This document shows positions 26,153 to 35,152 of a stretch of 64,000 bases of DNA, piece by piece. How positions within the stretch are numbered: the first letter of the stretch is position 1; each line of letters starts with the position of its first letter. Both the position numbers and the translations under genes were made by a program. This DNA is from Herbaspirillum chlorophenolicum (GTDB lineage: Bacteria; Pseudomonadota; Gammaproteobacteria; Burkholderiales; Burkholderiaceae_D), in contig NZ_LFLT01000010.1 of assembly GCF_001189955.1 (NCBI RefSeq), forward strand, positions 81,891 through 145,890, read 5' to 3'. The notes below the pieces were generated by a model. It saw only the letters and a program-made list of their open reading frames with translations, did not search any database and was not told where the DNA came from.

Positions 26153-26716
26153 ATGTCCCTGATCAACACCACTATCAAACCTTTCAAGGCAACTGCATAC
26201 CACGATGGCAAGTTCGTCGACATCTCCGAAGCGACTCTGAAGGGCAAATGGTCCGTGTTCGTGTTCTATCCGGCTGACTTCACCTTCGTCTGCCCGACCG
26301 AACTGGAAGATCTGGCAAATAACTACGAGCAATTCAAGAAGCTGGGCGTCGAAGTCTACGGCATCTCGACCGACACCCACTTCGCCCACAAGGCATGGCA
26401 CGACACTTCGGAAGCCATCAAGAAGGTCCAATACCCGCTGGTCGGCGACCCGACCGCTACCCTGGCACGCAACTTCGAAGTGCTGATCGAAGAAGAAGGC
26501 CTGGCACTGCGCGGCACTTTCGTGATCAATCCGGAAGGCCAGATCAAGGTCCTGGAAATCCACGACAACGGCATCGGCCGCGACGCTTCCGAACTGCTGC
26601 GCAAGGTCAAGGCTGCCCAGTACGTCGCTTCGCACCCGGGTGAAGTTTGCCCCGCCAAGTGGGAAGAAGGCGCTGCAACCCTGAAGCCGAGCCTGGACCT
26701 GGTCGGCAAGATCTAA
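26153..26716 (+). CDS. ahpC: Alkyl hydroperoxide reductase subunit C
   Basis: Typical 2-Cys peroxiredoxin that reduces H2O2 and organic peroxides; 187 residues, the E. coli length. The peroxidatic Cys is in FTFVCPTE (about residue 47) and the resolving Cys in GEVCPAKW (about 166). Start ATG at 26153 preceded by AAAAAGGAAATAAAT. Codon use is more biased than in its neighbours, as expected for an abundant protein. ahpF, its reductase, lies 142 nt downstream, with a hairpin-rich spacer that may set the ratio of the two. Confidence 0.98.
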   Translation: MSLINTTIKPFKATAYHDGKFVDISEATLKGKWSVFVFYPADFTFVCPTELEDLANNYEQFKKLGVEVYGISTDTHFAHKAWHDTSEAIKKVQYPLVGDPTATLARNFEVLIEEEGLALRGTFVINPEGQIKVLEIHDNGIGRDASELLRKVKAAQYVASHPGEVCPAKWEEGAATLKPSLDLVGKI

Positions 26717-26824
26717 TCGATCGCCAGATCGATTGCAGTCCTGAAGTAATACCAAGGAAGTACACGTCCGGGCCAGCCCCGGCAAGCGGCTGAAACCCAC
26801 AAGGTGGATGCCGCGGCCCGGACG
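26715..26824 (+). ncRNA. Structured spacer RNA between ahpC and ahpF
   Basis: A hairpin AATCGATC/GATCGATT (26715-26722 and 26727-26734) overlaps the ahpC stop codon. It is followed by a long nested structure: outer 10-bp stem CGTCCGGGCC/GGCCCGGACG (26765-26774 and 26815-26824), then CGGCA/TGCCG (26780-26784 and 26809-26813) and CCAC/GTGG (26797-26800 and 26804-26807). There is no T-run, so it is not a standard terminator; it may protect the ahpC mRNA end or regulate ahpF. This is cis RNA structure, not a known separate RNA gene. Confidence 0.45.
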
Positions 26825-26858
26825 CTATGAAATCTCCCAACAGAGGAAGTGAATCACC

Positions 26859-28457
26859 ATGCTTGATGCCAATCTCAAGACCCAATTGAAGGCCTACCTG
26901 GAAAAGGTCACCCAGCCGATCGAGATCGTCGCGTCGCTGGATGATGGCGCCAAATCCCGTGAGATGCAGGAACTCCTGCAAGAAATCGTGCTGCTGTCAG
27001 ACCGCATCAAGCTGGTCGAGCAACGCGATGCCGCGAACGCACGTACCCCGTCGTTCAAACTGAACCGCCCCGGGACCGATATCAGCATCGAATTTGCTGC
27101 CATCCCGATGGGCCACGAATTTACCTCGCTGGTGCTGGCCCTGCTGCAGGTCGGCGGCCACCCGATCAAGCTCGACGACAAGGTGATCGAGCAGATCAGG
27201 AACCTGGATGGCGACTACAGCTTTGAGACCTACGTCTCGCTGACTTGCCAGAACTGCCCGGAAGTCGTGCAGGCGCTGAACGTGATGTCGATCATCAACC
27301 CGCGCATCCGCTCGGTGACTATCGACGGCGCGCTGTTCCAGGGCGAAGTCGAACAGCGCCAGATCATGGCCGTGCCGACCGTCTACATGAACGGTGAAGT
27401 GTTCGGCCAGGGCCGTACCGGCGTCGAGGAAATCCTCGCCCGGCTGGATACCGGCGCCGCCGCCCGCAAGGGTGAGGAGTTGAGCGCCAAGGAGCCGTAT
27501 GACGTGCTGATCGTCGGTGGCGGCCCGGCCGGCGCAGCTGCCGCGATCTATGCGGCGCGCAAGGGCATCCGCACCGGCGTCGTCGCTGAACGTTTCGGCG
27601 GCCAGGTGCTGGATACGCTGGCGATCGAGAACTTCGTCTCCGTGAAGGAAACCGAAGGCCCGCAATTCGCCACTGCGCTGGAGCAGCACGTCAAGGCGTA
27701 TGACGTCGACATCATGAACGTGCAGCGCGCCGAAGCACTGGTGGCAGGCGACAAGCTGATCGAAGTGAAGCTGGCCAACGGCGGCGTGCTGAAGGGCAAG
27801 ACCGTGATCCTGTCGACCGGCGCCCGCTGGCGCGAAGTCAACGTGCCGGGCGAGCGCGAATACCGCAACCACGGCGTGGCCTACTGCCCGCACTGCGACG
27901 GCCCGCTGTTCAAGGGCAAGCGCGTGTCGGTGATCGGCGGCGGCAACTCCGGCGTGGAAGCGGCGATCGACCTGGCCGGCATCGTCAGCCATGTCACGCT
28001 GCTTGAGTTCGCGGCGGAACTGAAGGCCGATGCCGTGCTGGTGAAGAAGCTCAAGAGCCTGGCCAACGTGACCATCATTACGTCGGCGCAGACTACCGAG
28101 ATCACCGGCGACGGCAAGAAGGTCAACGGCATCAGCTACAAGGAACGCGAAACCGGCGAGGTCAAGCACATCGAACTGGAAGGCGTGTTCGTCCAGATCG
28201 GCCTGGTGCCCAACACCGAATGGCTCAAGGGCACTATCGCATTGAGCAAGCATGGCGAGATCGAGATCGACGCCCGTGGCCAGACTTCGATCCCCGGCGT
28301 GTTCGCTGCGGGCGATGTGACCACGGTGCCGTACAAGCAAATCGTGATCGCCGTGGGGGCGGGCGCTACTGCTGCACTGTCCGCCTTCGACCACCTGATC
28401 CGCTCGTCGGTGGACGACGAGACGCCGGCCGAGAAGAAGGAAGCGGTCGCCGCGTAA
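26859..28457 (+). CDS. ahpF: Alkyl hydroperoxide reductase subunit F
   Basis: NADH-dependent flavoprotein disulfide reductase that recycles AhpC; 532 residues. The N-terminal half is the double thioredoxin fold with its redox pair in LTCQNCPEV (about residues 128-135). The FAD-binding motif [17 protein letters not shown] starts near residue 217, the second redox pair is in [13 protein letters not shown] (about 345), and the NADH-binding [15 protein letters not shown] follows. All functional cysteines are present. The ATG at 26859 follows GAGGAAG. It ends at its own terminator. Confidence 0.98.
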   Translation: MLDANLKTQLKAYLEKVTQPIEIVASLDDGAKSREMQELLQEIVLLSDRIKLVEQRDAANARTPSFKLNRPGTDISIEFAAIPMGHEFTSLVLALLQVGGHPIKLDDKVIEQIRNLDGDYSFETYVSLTCQNCPEVVQALNVMSIINPRIRSVTIDGALFQGEVEQRQIMAVPTVYMNGEVFGQGRTGVEEILARLDTGAAARKGEELSAKEPYDVLIVGGGPAGAAAAIYAARKGIRTGVVAERFGGQVLDTLAIENFVSVKETEGPQFATALEQHVKAYDVDIMNVQRAEALVAGDKLIEVKLANGGVLKGKTVILSTGARWREVNVPGEREYRNHGVAYCPHCDGPLFKGKRVSVIGGGNSGVEAAIDLAGIVSHVTLLEFAAELKADAVLVKKLKSLANVTIITSAQTTEITGDGKKVNGISYKERETGEVKHIELEGVFVQIGLVPNTEWLKGTIALSKHGEIEIDARGQTSIPGVFAAGDVTTVPYKQIVIAVGAGATAALSAFDHLIRSSVDDETPAEKKEAVAA

Positions 28458-28483
28458 GTACCAGCCACATCAGGCAGCAAGGG

Positions 28484-28518
28484 AACGCCATCGGGAAACC
28501 GGTGGCGTTTTTGTTTTT
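28484..28518 (+). terminator. Terminator of ahpF
   Basis: Stem AACGCCATCGG/CCGGTGGCGTT (one G-T pair) with GAAA loop and a long T-run. The left arm is identical to that of the dacC terminator about 200 bp away. Confidence 0.9.
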
Positions 28519-28683
28519 GCGGTTCCCGGTTGAGCCCTTGGCCGGAACGAATGATGGCAGGTCAGGCGCGGCACAAGACGCTGGGTCCTGACTTTCGCGA
28601 GGACAACTGCATTGGTGAATTTTCCTCTATCGTCCCAGTGAAGGCCAGGCCCAGTAGCGTTTAACCGGTATCCGGGCGACCAT

Positions 28684-28718
28684 AAAAAAACGCCATCGGA
28701 CTCCGATGGCGTTTTCAT
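28684..28718. terminator. Terminator of the D-Ala-D-Ala carboxypeptidase gene
   Basis: Perfect stem AACGCCATCGGA/TCCGATGGCGTT between an A-run and a T-run; works for leftward transcription and possibly also for rightward read-through from ahpF. Confidence 0.9.
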
Positions 28719-28735
28719 TTGAAGCAGACTGCGGC

Positions 28736-29890
28736 TTACTTGAACATCAAGCGCAGCGAGTCCCATGCGCGGCCGAAGAAGCCGGCCGGGCCGACCGATT
28801 CCAGCGCGACCACCGGCAATTCAGCCACGGTCTTGTCGTCGATGGTGACCTTCAGGGTACCGACCTTGGCGTTTTCCGAGATCGGGGCGATCAGCGGGTC
28901 ATTGCGGTCCAGGTGGGTCTTGACCTTGTCGGCAGTGCCCTTGGGGATGGTGATGTAGAGGTCGTTCTTGAAGCCGACCTTGATCTTGCCTTGCGAACCC
29001 TTCCACACGTCAGGCGTGTCGACCGGCTGGCCCTTGGCGTACAGCTTCACGGCGTCGAAGTTCTGGAAGCCCCAGTTCAGCAGCTTCTGGCTTTCCTGCG
29101 TGCGCACCTGGTCGGACACGGTGCCGATCACCACCGAGATCAGGCGGCGTTCGCCGTTGGGTACCGGGCGGTGGGCCGAGGTGATCAGCGAATAGCCGGC
29201 GCTGGAGGTGTGGCCGGTCTTCATGCCGTCGACCGTCGGGTCCAGCCACAGCAGGCGGTTGCGGTTGGGCTGGGTAATGTTGTTGTAAGTGAATTTTTTC
29301 ACCGAGTAATACTTCTTGTAATACTCGGGGAAGTCGTTGATCAGGTTGCGGCACAGGATGGCCAGGTCATGCGCAGTGGTATACGTGTCCGGGCTGGGCA
29401 GGCCGTGCGGATTGGAGAAGTGGGTGTTGGTCAGGCCCTGGCGCTGCGCTTCGCGGTTCATCAATTGCACGAAGGCATCTTCGGTGCCGGACACGGCTTC
29501 GGCCACCGCCACCGCTGCATCGTTGCCCGAGACCGAAATCAGGCCGAACAGCAGGTTCTCGATCGACACCGGCTTGTTCGGTTCGATGAACATCTTGGAG
29601 CTGCTCGGATCGACCTTCCAGGCGTTCACCGAGACGCTGACTTCCTGCGGCTCGCTCAGGCGCTTGTCGCGCAGGGCGGCGAAGGCCAGGTAGGCGGTCA
29701 TCAGCTTGGTCAGCGAGGCCGGCTCGACGCGCATGTCGGCATCGGCAGAGGCGATCACCTGATTGGACGAGGCGTCCAGCAACAGCCAGGACTTGGCGGC
29801 CACGGTCGGTGGCGGCAGGGTCTGCGCGGAGGTGGACAGGGCGGAAATCGAAAGGACGGTGGCGGCGAGGGCCGCAAATATTTTTTTCAT
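28736..29890 (-). CDS. D-alanyl-D-alanine carboxypeptidase (PBP5/6 type)
   Basis: Low-molecular-mass penicillin-binding protein that trims the terminal D-Ala of peptidoglycan stem peptides; 384 residues. It has a Sec signal peptide (MKKIFAALAATVLSISALST..AQ), the SxxK motif SLTK (near residue 61), SGN (near 122) and KTG in DGMKTGHTSSAGY. The C-terminus FFGRAWDSLRLMFK forms the amphipathic membrane anchor typical of PBP5/6. Start at 29888-29890. Monocistronic. The exact paralogue (dacA, dacC or dacD) cannot be assigned, so I give no symbol. Confidence 0.95.
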   Translation of the reverse strand: MKKIFAALAATVLSISALSTSAQTLPPPTVAAKSWLLLDASSNQVIASADADMRVEPASLTKLMTAYLAFAALRDKRLSEPQEVSVSVNAWKVDPSSSKMFIEPNKPVSIENLLFGLISVSGNDAAVAVAEAVSGTEDAFVQLMNREAQRQGLTNTHFSNPHGLPSPDTYTTAHDLAILCRNLINDFPEYYKKYYSVKKFTYNNITQPNRNRLLWLDPTVDGMKTGHTSSAGYSLITSAHRPVPNGERRLISVVIGTVSDQVRTQESQKLLNWGFQNFDAVKLYAKGQPVDTPDVWKGSQGKIKVGFKNDLYITIPKGTADKVKTHLDRNDPLIAPISENAKVGTLKVTIDDKTVAELPVVALESVGPAGFFGRAWDSLRLMFK

Positions 29891-30139
29891 CGGTGCCAAA
29901 GAAAAAATGCCAGCAGGGGGAAACATCGTTGCTGTAGTTTGAAAAGAAGATGGGCGGGTTCGGTTGCTGCTACGCAGTGGAAAGACATTTGCTGGAATTG
30001 CATGACGAACTGCACGCCCGGAATTATAAACGCCGTGCGGCTTCCGTCCCAATTTGAATGGATCGACTTCCCTGAAGATCCCCTCACGGAAACCACATAC
30101 GGCGGCGTTTTACCCCATCGCCGCCGGCGCTTCCGAAAC

Positions 30140-30802
30140 TCAGGCCTGTGGCTGGGCCGGACGGCGATGCCAGGTTTCGACCACCACGTTCTTGATATGT
30201 TGCAGCTTGCGGTGAAAAAAATGATCCGAGCCGGGGATGACCACCACCGGCAGCTCCTGCGGGCGCGCCCAGTCGAGCACGGCCGACAGCGGAATGGTGT
30301 CGTCCTGCTCGCCGTGGATCAGGATGGTGTTGGCCGGCGCCGTCGGCATCGGCCATTTGCCGGCGGCGGTGCCTACCAGCACCAGGCGCTCGGCGGCGCT
30401 GGCCGGATCGTCCTTTTGCAGGCGCTGTTGCAATTGCGCCTGCACGAAGGTGCCGAAGGAAAAGCCGCCGAGCGCCAGCGGCAGGTCCGGGTATTGGGTG
30501 CGCATGTGCTTGAGCAGCAGCGCCATATCGTCGGTCTCGCCGGCGCCGTGGTCGTGCACGCCCTCGGATTTGCCGACGCCGCGGAAATTCATGCGCACGG
30601 CGATATAGCCCAATGCGAGGAAGGTGCGCGCCAGCGTCTGGGCCACCTTGTTGTCCATGGTGCCGCCGAACAGCGGATGCGGATGGGCCACCAGCGCCAG
30701 GCCGACCGGCGCGGCGAAGGTCTCTGGGTCCGGCAGGTCCAGCGCGCATTCGAGCTGGCCGACGGCGCCGGCAATCATGAAATTCTGGGTATGTGCGTTC
30801 AT
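30140..30802 (-). CDS. Alpha/beta hydrolase (COG2945-like)
   Basis: 220-residue cytosolic serine hydrolase. The oxyanion region HPHPLFGGTMDNKV (about 41-54), the nucleophile elbow GGFSFG (about 112-117), a likely acid in HGEQDDTIP and the catalytic His in PGSDHFFH are all seen. The overall pattern fits the small COG2945 hydrolases, whose substrates are unknown. The gene is followed by a non-coding gap of about 250 nt and lies 22 nt downstream of the ferredoxin gene on the same strand, so the two are probably co-transcribed. Confidence 0.88.
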   Translation of the reverse strand: MNAHTQNFMIAGAVGQLECALDLPDPETFAAPVGLALVAHPHPLFGGTMDNKVAQTLARTFLALGYIAVRMNFRGVGKSEGVHDHGAGETDDMALLLKHMRTQYPDLPLALGGFSFGTFVQAQLQQRLQKDDPASAAERLVLVGTAAGKWPMPTAPANTILIHGEQDDTIPLSAVLDWARPQELPVVVIPGSDHFFHRKLQHIKNVVVETWHRRPAQPQA

Positions 30803-30824
30803 TGCTTGCTTGGAATGGGGAGGC

Positions 30825-31145
30825 TCAGATCTTCAGGCGGTCGACGGTCTTGCCGCCGACGATGTGGGTATCGATGATCTCGTCGATGTCTTCATTGTCG
30901 ACATAGGTGTACCAGGTGCCTTGTGGATAGATGACCATGACCGGTCCTTCCTCGCAGCGCTCCAGGCAGCCGGCCTTGTTGATGCGCACACGGCCCTCGC
31001 CCGCCAGGTCGAGTTGCTTGATGCGCTTTTTGGCATGTTCCTGCGCGGCCTGCGCACCCTTGTCGGCGCAGCAGGTGCGCTCGCCGGGTTTGCGCTGGTT
31101 GAGGCAGAAGAAAACGTGGTGTTCGTAGAATGGTTTGTCGCTCAT
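30825..31145 (-). CDS. Thioredoxin-like [2Fe-2S] ferredoxin
   Basis: 106-residue ferredoxin of the thioredoxin-fold type (NuoE C-terminal/Shethna-like). Cluster ligands are likely Cys in VFFCLNQRKPGERTCC (first pair) and in AGCLERCEEGP (second pair), followed by the conserved VMVIYPQGTWY strand. Small stand-alone forms are common in beta- and gammaproteobacteria; the redox partner is unknown. Start at 31143-31145 (MSDKPFYEHHVFFC). Likely operon with the alpha/beta hydrolase downstream. Confidence 0.9.
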   Translation of the reverse strand: MSDKPFYEHHVFFCLNQRKPGERTCCADKGAQAAQEHAKKRIKQLDLAGEGRVRINKAGCLERCEEGPVMVIYPQGTWYTYVDNEDIDEIIDTHIVGGKTVDRLKI

Positions 31146-31252
31146 GTGCGGGTTCGCCCGAGAGTGGAATTGGCGCGTTAGTGCGCTGTCAGCCTTGATG
31201 CGCTTGCTGTTGCGGGAAAGGCCGAATGTCAGGGCGTAATGATACACCCCGA

Positions 31253-32407
31253 TCATTTTTGTTTCCGGTGTACCGGATGGTAGAGGAACCAGATCGCCAG
31301 GAAAGGCCACAGCACCGACAGGAACTGTGCGGCGCCGTCGAAGTTGAGGAATTTACCCTGCACCCAGGTCTCCAGCGTGGAGATGTAATACGGGTTGGCC
31401 GGTACCGCGTTGGTGACCGCCAGGCTGATGATCAGCGCCAGCGCGGCCAGCCGCCGTTGTGCCGTGGGCGGGGCGAATGACAGGCCGGTGACCATCATGG
31501 CGCCGATCACGATGCCGCCGGCCGAACTGGCGGAACCCCAGACGAAGGCATTTTGCGGGGCGAAAAACAGTGCGCAGGCCAAGGATTTCACGGCGATGCA
31601 GCCCAACAGGTAGAACATCACCAGCGCGCGGCGCGGCGCCTGTTTGCGCAGCAGCAGCAAGAGCAGCAGCGCCGCGCCGGTCAGGCCGCAGGCGGTGACG
31701 ATGACGTCGGCCAGCCAGTATTGTTCGGCACTGAGCTGGGCATTGTTGATCCAGGTGGTGGCCAGGTCGATAGGGGTGTCGAGCAGGTCGGAGAAGAAGG
31801 CCAGCAGCGGCGGCACCAGATGGCCCAGCCCGAACAGGTGGTTTTGCGGGTAGATCAGCGCCAGCGGCCACAGTCCGGCGACCACCAGCCCGCGGCTGGC
31901 TTCGCCGGAGAACCAGCGCCGCCGCATGGAAAGGAAGCGGCTCTCCTGCAGGAAGTAGCGGCTGCAAGCCGCGCCCAGCAAGGCCCCGGCAAACGCGCCG
32001 GCGGAATTGGTGAGCAGGTCGAGGTTGGACGGTACGCGCGTAGGCAGGTAGGTTTGCACCGCCTCCATGCAGGCCGACAGCAAGACGCCGGCGGCCGTGG
32101 CCGGCCAGATCGCCCACGCCGGGGCAATGCGCGGATGCATGGCGAACACCAGCAGCATGCCCAACGGGGCGTAGCCGGCGATGTTGGTCCATATGTCGAA
32201 GCCGGTCCAGTAATAAGGCAGGCGCGACCACAAATAATCGAAAGGCCCCAGGCCCATGTCTCGCCAGCCGGAAAATGGATACCAGCTGGCATAGACGATC
32301 AGCAGCGTGTACACCAAGAGGCTCACGCGCGCGAAGGACGAGGCGGCGGGAACCGTGAGGGGCGGCTTGCTGGACGATGCCGCTGTCATGTTGGGCTTGG
32401 CTTCCAT
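31253..32407 (-). CDS. VanZ family membrane protein
   Basis: About 384 residues with roughly nine to ten hydrophobic helices. The first third is the VanZ domain: VYTLLIVYASWYPFSGW, then NIAGYAPLGMLLV, EAVQTYLPTRVPSNLDLLTN and the glycine/alanine-rich helix that follows. VanZ proteins are associated with resistance to lipoglycopeptides in Gram-positives, but their role in Gram-negatives is unknown, so no resistance is implied. The start is uncertain: ATG at 32405-32407 is used; ATG at 32387-32389 has GGAAG upstream and is equally possible, and 32429-32431 cannot be excluded. Divergent from birA. Confidence 0.85.
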   Translation of the reverse strand: MEAKPNMTAASSSKPPLTVPAASSFARVSLLVYTLLIVYASWYPFSGWRDMGLGPFDYLWSRLPYYWTGFDIWTNIAGYAPLGMLLVFAMHPRIAPAWAIWPATAAGVLLSACMEAVQTYLPTRVPSNLDLLTNSAGAFAGALLGAACSRYFLQESRFLSMRRRWFSGEASRGLVVAGLWPLALIYPQNHLFGLGHLVPPLLAFFSDLLDTPIDLATTWINNAQLSAEQYWLADVIVTACGLTGAALLLLLLLRKQAPRRALVMFYLLGCIAVKSLACALFFAPQNAFVWGSASSAGGIVIGAMMVTGLSFAPPTAQRRLAALALIISLAVTNAVPANPYYISTLETWVQGKFLNFDGAAQFLSVLWPFLAIWFLYHPVHRKQK

Positions 32408-32488
32408 GGGGCAGAGGGTAACCGATTTCATTGGCCATCGCCGTTGCGTGGGCGGCTCTTTACATGGCGCGGAAGTGTTGCGTGGCGG

Positions 32489-32509
32489 GCCTGCCTGTGA
32501 GCGGCAGGC
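32489..32509. promoter_or_regulatory. Dyad upstream of birA
   Basis: Perfect 7-bp inverted repeat GCCTGCC-N7-GGCAGGC, ending about 23 bp before a TACAAT box (32533-32538) that lies 7 nt before the birA start. The position would overlap a -35 element, so it may be an operator. Confidence 0.35.
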
Positions 32510-32545
32510 AGCGATTTGTGGCCGTCTGCCGTTACAATGCGGCCT

Positions 32546-33415
32546 ATGAACAAGACTTCCAATTTGTTGGCTGCAGCCTTGCCCGAACCGGCCCCGCGCG
32601 AGCGCGGCGACGGTGAGATGCTGGTTCAGGGCGAGCGCGTCTCCAAGCTGCTGGCCGGCTCCGATAACGCCAACGTCAAATGCATCGTGGTCGAGGCCGT
32701 GGCGTGCACCGGTTCGACTAACGTCGACCTGATGCATCGCCTGCCGACCCTGGCGCTCCCGGTATTGCGCGTGGCCGATCGCCAGACCGCCGGCCGTGGC
32801 CGCGCCGGCCGCCCGTGGCGCACCGCGCCGGAGACTTCGCTGACCTTCTCGCTGGCCTGGCGTTTCGAGCGGCCATTGCATGCGCTGTTGGGATTGCCGT
32901 TGGCAGTGGGCGTGGCGCTGGCCGAAGCGCTCCAGGTGCTGGGCGTACAGGCGCAACTGAAGTGGCCCAACGATTTGCTGCGCGATGGCGCCAAGCTGGC
33001 AGGGGTGCTGATTGAGACCGCTGCCGATGGCAGTTCGAGCGATGCTACCTGGACGGTCATCGGCATCGGCCTGAATCTGGCCGTGCCGCCCGATCTGGAG
33101 TTCGAACTGGGCCGCGCCATCGGCGCTGCGCCTGAATTGCAGAAGCAGCCGCGCGAGACGGTGCTGGCCATCATCACCAGTTCGCTCGCCGATGTGCTGG
33201 TGGAGTTCGAGCAGCGTGGCTTTGGTGCTTTCATCGAGCGCTGGCAAGCGTTCCATTCGTATGCCGGGCAGCCGGTGAAAATACTCGATCACGGCCGTAC
33301 CGTGCATGAGGGCATCGCCGCGGGCGTGGATGCGATGGGACGTTTCCTGATCGACACGGATGCCGGCCAAGTAGTGGTGCTGGCCGGTGATTTGTCATTG
33401 CGGCTGCAGGAATAA
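32546..33415 (+). CDS. birA: Biotin-[acetyl-CoA carboxylase] ligase, monofunctional
   Basis: Attaches biotin to the carrier domain of acetyl-CoA carboxylase. 289 residues with the catalytic core motifs TGSTN (about 56-60), the biotinyl-AMP loop GRGRAGRPW (about 84-92) and KWPNDLL (about 133-139), and a C-terminal SH3-like cap. The N-terminal winged helix of the regulatory BirA type is absent; only about 45 residues of unlike sequence precede the core. The ATG at 32546 lies 7 nt after a TACAAT box and has no Shine-Dalgarno, so it may be leaderless. First gene of birA-coaX-SPOR, with 2 nt to coaX. Confidence 0.94.
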   Translation: MNKTSNLLAAALPEPAPRERGDGEMLVQGERVSKLLAGSDNANVKCIVVEAVACTGSTNVDLMHRLPTLALPVLRVADRQTAGRGRAGRPWRTAPETSLTFSLAWRFERPLHALLGLPLAVGVALAEALQVLGVQAQLKWPNDLLRDGAKLAGVLIETAADGSSSDATWTVIGIGLNLAVPPDLEFELGRAIGAAPELQKQPRETVLAIITSSLADVLVEFEQRGFGAFIERWQAFHSYAGQPVKILDHGRTVHEGIAAGVDAMGRFLIDTDAGQVVVLAGDLSLRLQE

Positions 33416-33417
33416 GC

Positions 33418-34197
33418 ATGGCGGGCATGCTGCTGATCGACGCCGGGAATACCCGGATCAAATGGGCGGTTCCAGCCGAAGACGGCACTGGCCGCTGGCT
33501 GCACCAAGGGGCGGTGGCGCGCGGCGAGACTGCGTCGTTGGCAACCGTATGGCAGCAACTGGGGCTGGCAGTGGCGCGCGTGTGCGTATCCAACGTCGCG
33601 GGGCAGGCTTTGCGCGAGACCCTGGGCAGCGTATTGACGCAGGCCTTTGGCGCCGATGTTGCGGTCGAATGGTTCGCTTCGGTGCCGGAGCGCGCCGGCC
33701 TGCGCAATGGTTACGCTAACCCTGGTCAGCTCGGTTGCGACCGCTTCGCCGCGGCCATCGGCGCGCGGTCGTTGTTTCCCGGGCAAGAGCTGGTGGTTGC
33801 GACTTGCGGCACGGCAACCACGATCGATGCCGTGAGCGCAGAAGGGGTGTTCGTTGGCGGCATGATCCTGCCGGGGCTGGGCACGATGGCGACTTCACTG
33901 GCGTTGTCTACCGCGCAGCTACCGCAGATCGAGGCCATTTCGCCGCCGGCGCAGCCATTTGCCGACAACACGGTGGATGCCATCGTGTCCGGCTGTATCG
34001 CGGCGCAGGCCGGCGCCATCGAGCATGCGCTGGACGAGCGCCGCCGCCTGGCCCCCGGACGCGCCTTGCGCTGCGTGCTGGCCGGTGGCGCGGGCAAGGT
34101 GCTGGTTCCTCATCTGAGGCTGGGGGATACGGTGCTGGAAAAGGTGGATAATCTGGTCTTGATCGGCCTCTATGCGGCCATGGTCTACAGCGGCTGA
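33418..34197 (+). CDS. coaX: Type III pantothenate kinase
   Basis: First step of coenzyme A synthesis. 259 residues of the ASKHA fold with the N-terminal phosphate loop LLIDAGNTRIKW (about 4-15), the QLGCDRFAAAIGA segment with catalytic Asp (about 103-115) and ATCGTATTIDAV (about 124-135). CoaX is the potassium-dependent kinase common in Burkholderiales. The start codon lies 2 nt after the birA stop, so the pair is co-translated; a SPOR-domain gene follows after 47 nt. Confidence 0.96.
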   Translation: MAGMLLIDAGNTRIKWAVPAEDGTGRWLHQGAVARGETASLATVWQQLGLAVARVCVSNVAGQALRETLGSVLTQAFGADVAVEWFASVPERAGLRNGYANPGQLGCDRFAAAIGARSLFPGQELVVATCGTATTIDAVSAEGVFVGGMILPGLGTMATSLALSTAQLPQIEAISPPAQPFADNTVDAIVSGCIAAQAGAIEHALDERRRLAPGRALRCVLAGGAGKVLVPHLRLGDTVLEKVDNLVLIGLYAAMVYSG

Positions 34198-34244
34198 ACG
34201 GCCGGCTGTCTCACTGGACAAGGAAAAGGAAGACGGAAGCGCGG

Positions 34245-35042
34245 ATGAAGCTGAAATTGCTTTTTTGGCTACTGCTGATCGGCAATGGCATCCTGTTCGG
34301 ATTGCAGCATGGCTATTTAGGCGCCGCCGCTTCCGAGCGCCGCGAGCCGCAGCGCCTGGTCGAGCAGTTGCGCCCGGAGTTGCTGTCCATCCTGCCGCCC
34401 AACAGCCAGAAACTGGTGCCGCCGGTTCGCACACAAGACGCACAACCCCAGCCCGACGACGCCGCCAAGCCTGAGCAAGCGTCCGGCGCCACGTCTGTCG
34501 CCTCTGCTGCGACCGCGCCGGCCACAGCTCCGACGCCGCCCACCGCTCCCCAGCGTGCTGCCGTGGCCGTCGCGCCGTCCTGTACCGAGGTCGGCAATTT
34601 CAGCGCGACCGATGCACGCCGTTTTTCGTCGCAACTGGCCAGCCTCAACCTGGGCGACAAGATCGTCCAGAAGCTGACGCAGGACGTCACCAGCCATATG
34701 GTCTACATCCCGCCGCAGGATGGCCGCGATGGCGTCGACCGCCGTACCGCCGAACTGCGCCGCCTGGGCATCGGCGACTTCTATGTGATTCCCGAGAGCT
34801 TTCCCAATCCGGCACTGCGCTACGGTGTCTCGCTGGGCATCTTCCGCACCGAGGAAGCGGCCAAGGCCTACATCGGACAGTTGATTTCGAAGGGCGTGCG
34901 CAGCGCGCGCATCATTGCCCGCCGTTCCGGCGCCGGCAAGCAGGTGTTCCAGCTGCACGACCTGACCCCGGATGCGCGCGCTGCGCTCGACAAGATCAAG
35001 AGCGCCTTCCCGGACCAGGAAATCCGTGCTTGTTCGGCCTGA
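34245..35042 (+). CDS. SPOR-domain inner-membrane protein
   Basis: 265 residues: an N-terminal membrane anchor (LKLLFWLLLIGNGILFGLQ, residues 3-21), a Pro/Ala/Thr/Gln-rich periplasmic linker (about 55-115) and a C-terminal SPOR-like domain (about 180-250) with the YGVSLGIFRTEEAAKAYIGQL segment. SPOR domains bind glycan strands lacking stem peptides at division sites. A role in envelope or division is therefore likely but not proven. Third gene of the birA-coaX cluster; the birA-coaX-SPOR order is common in Burkholderiales. Confidence 0.85.
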   Translation: MKLKLLFWLLLIGNGILFGLQHGYLGAAASERREPQRLVEQLRPELLSILPPNSQKLVPPVRTQDAQPQPDDAAKPEQASGATSVASAATAPATAPTPPTAPQRAAVAVAPSCTEVGNFSATDARRFSSQLASLNLGDKIVQKLTQDVTSHMVYIPPQDGRDGVDRRTAELRRLGIGDFYVIPESFPNPALRYGVSLGIFRTEEAAKAYIGQLISKGVRSARIIARRSGAGKQVFQLHDLTPDARAALDKIKSAFPDQEIRACSA

Positions 35043-35152
35043 TCATTCCGTTGCAGGCCCGTTGCCATTAACGCACAGCCTTCACAAACGGATCCCTCTT
35101 TCCATGTAAAATCGCGTTCCCAAGAACCCACCTCCACCCACAGGACACCGCC

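Noticed and set aside
31253..32407. VanZ protein as a glycopeptide-resistance determinant
   Set aside because: No vanA/H/X-type genes are present and VanZ proteins in Gram-negatives have no shown resistance role.
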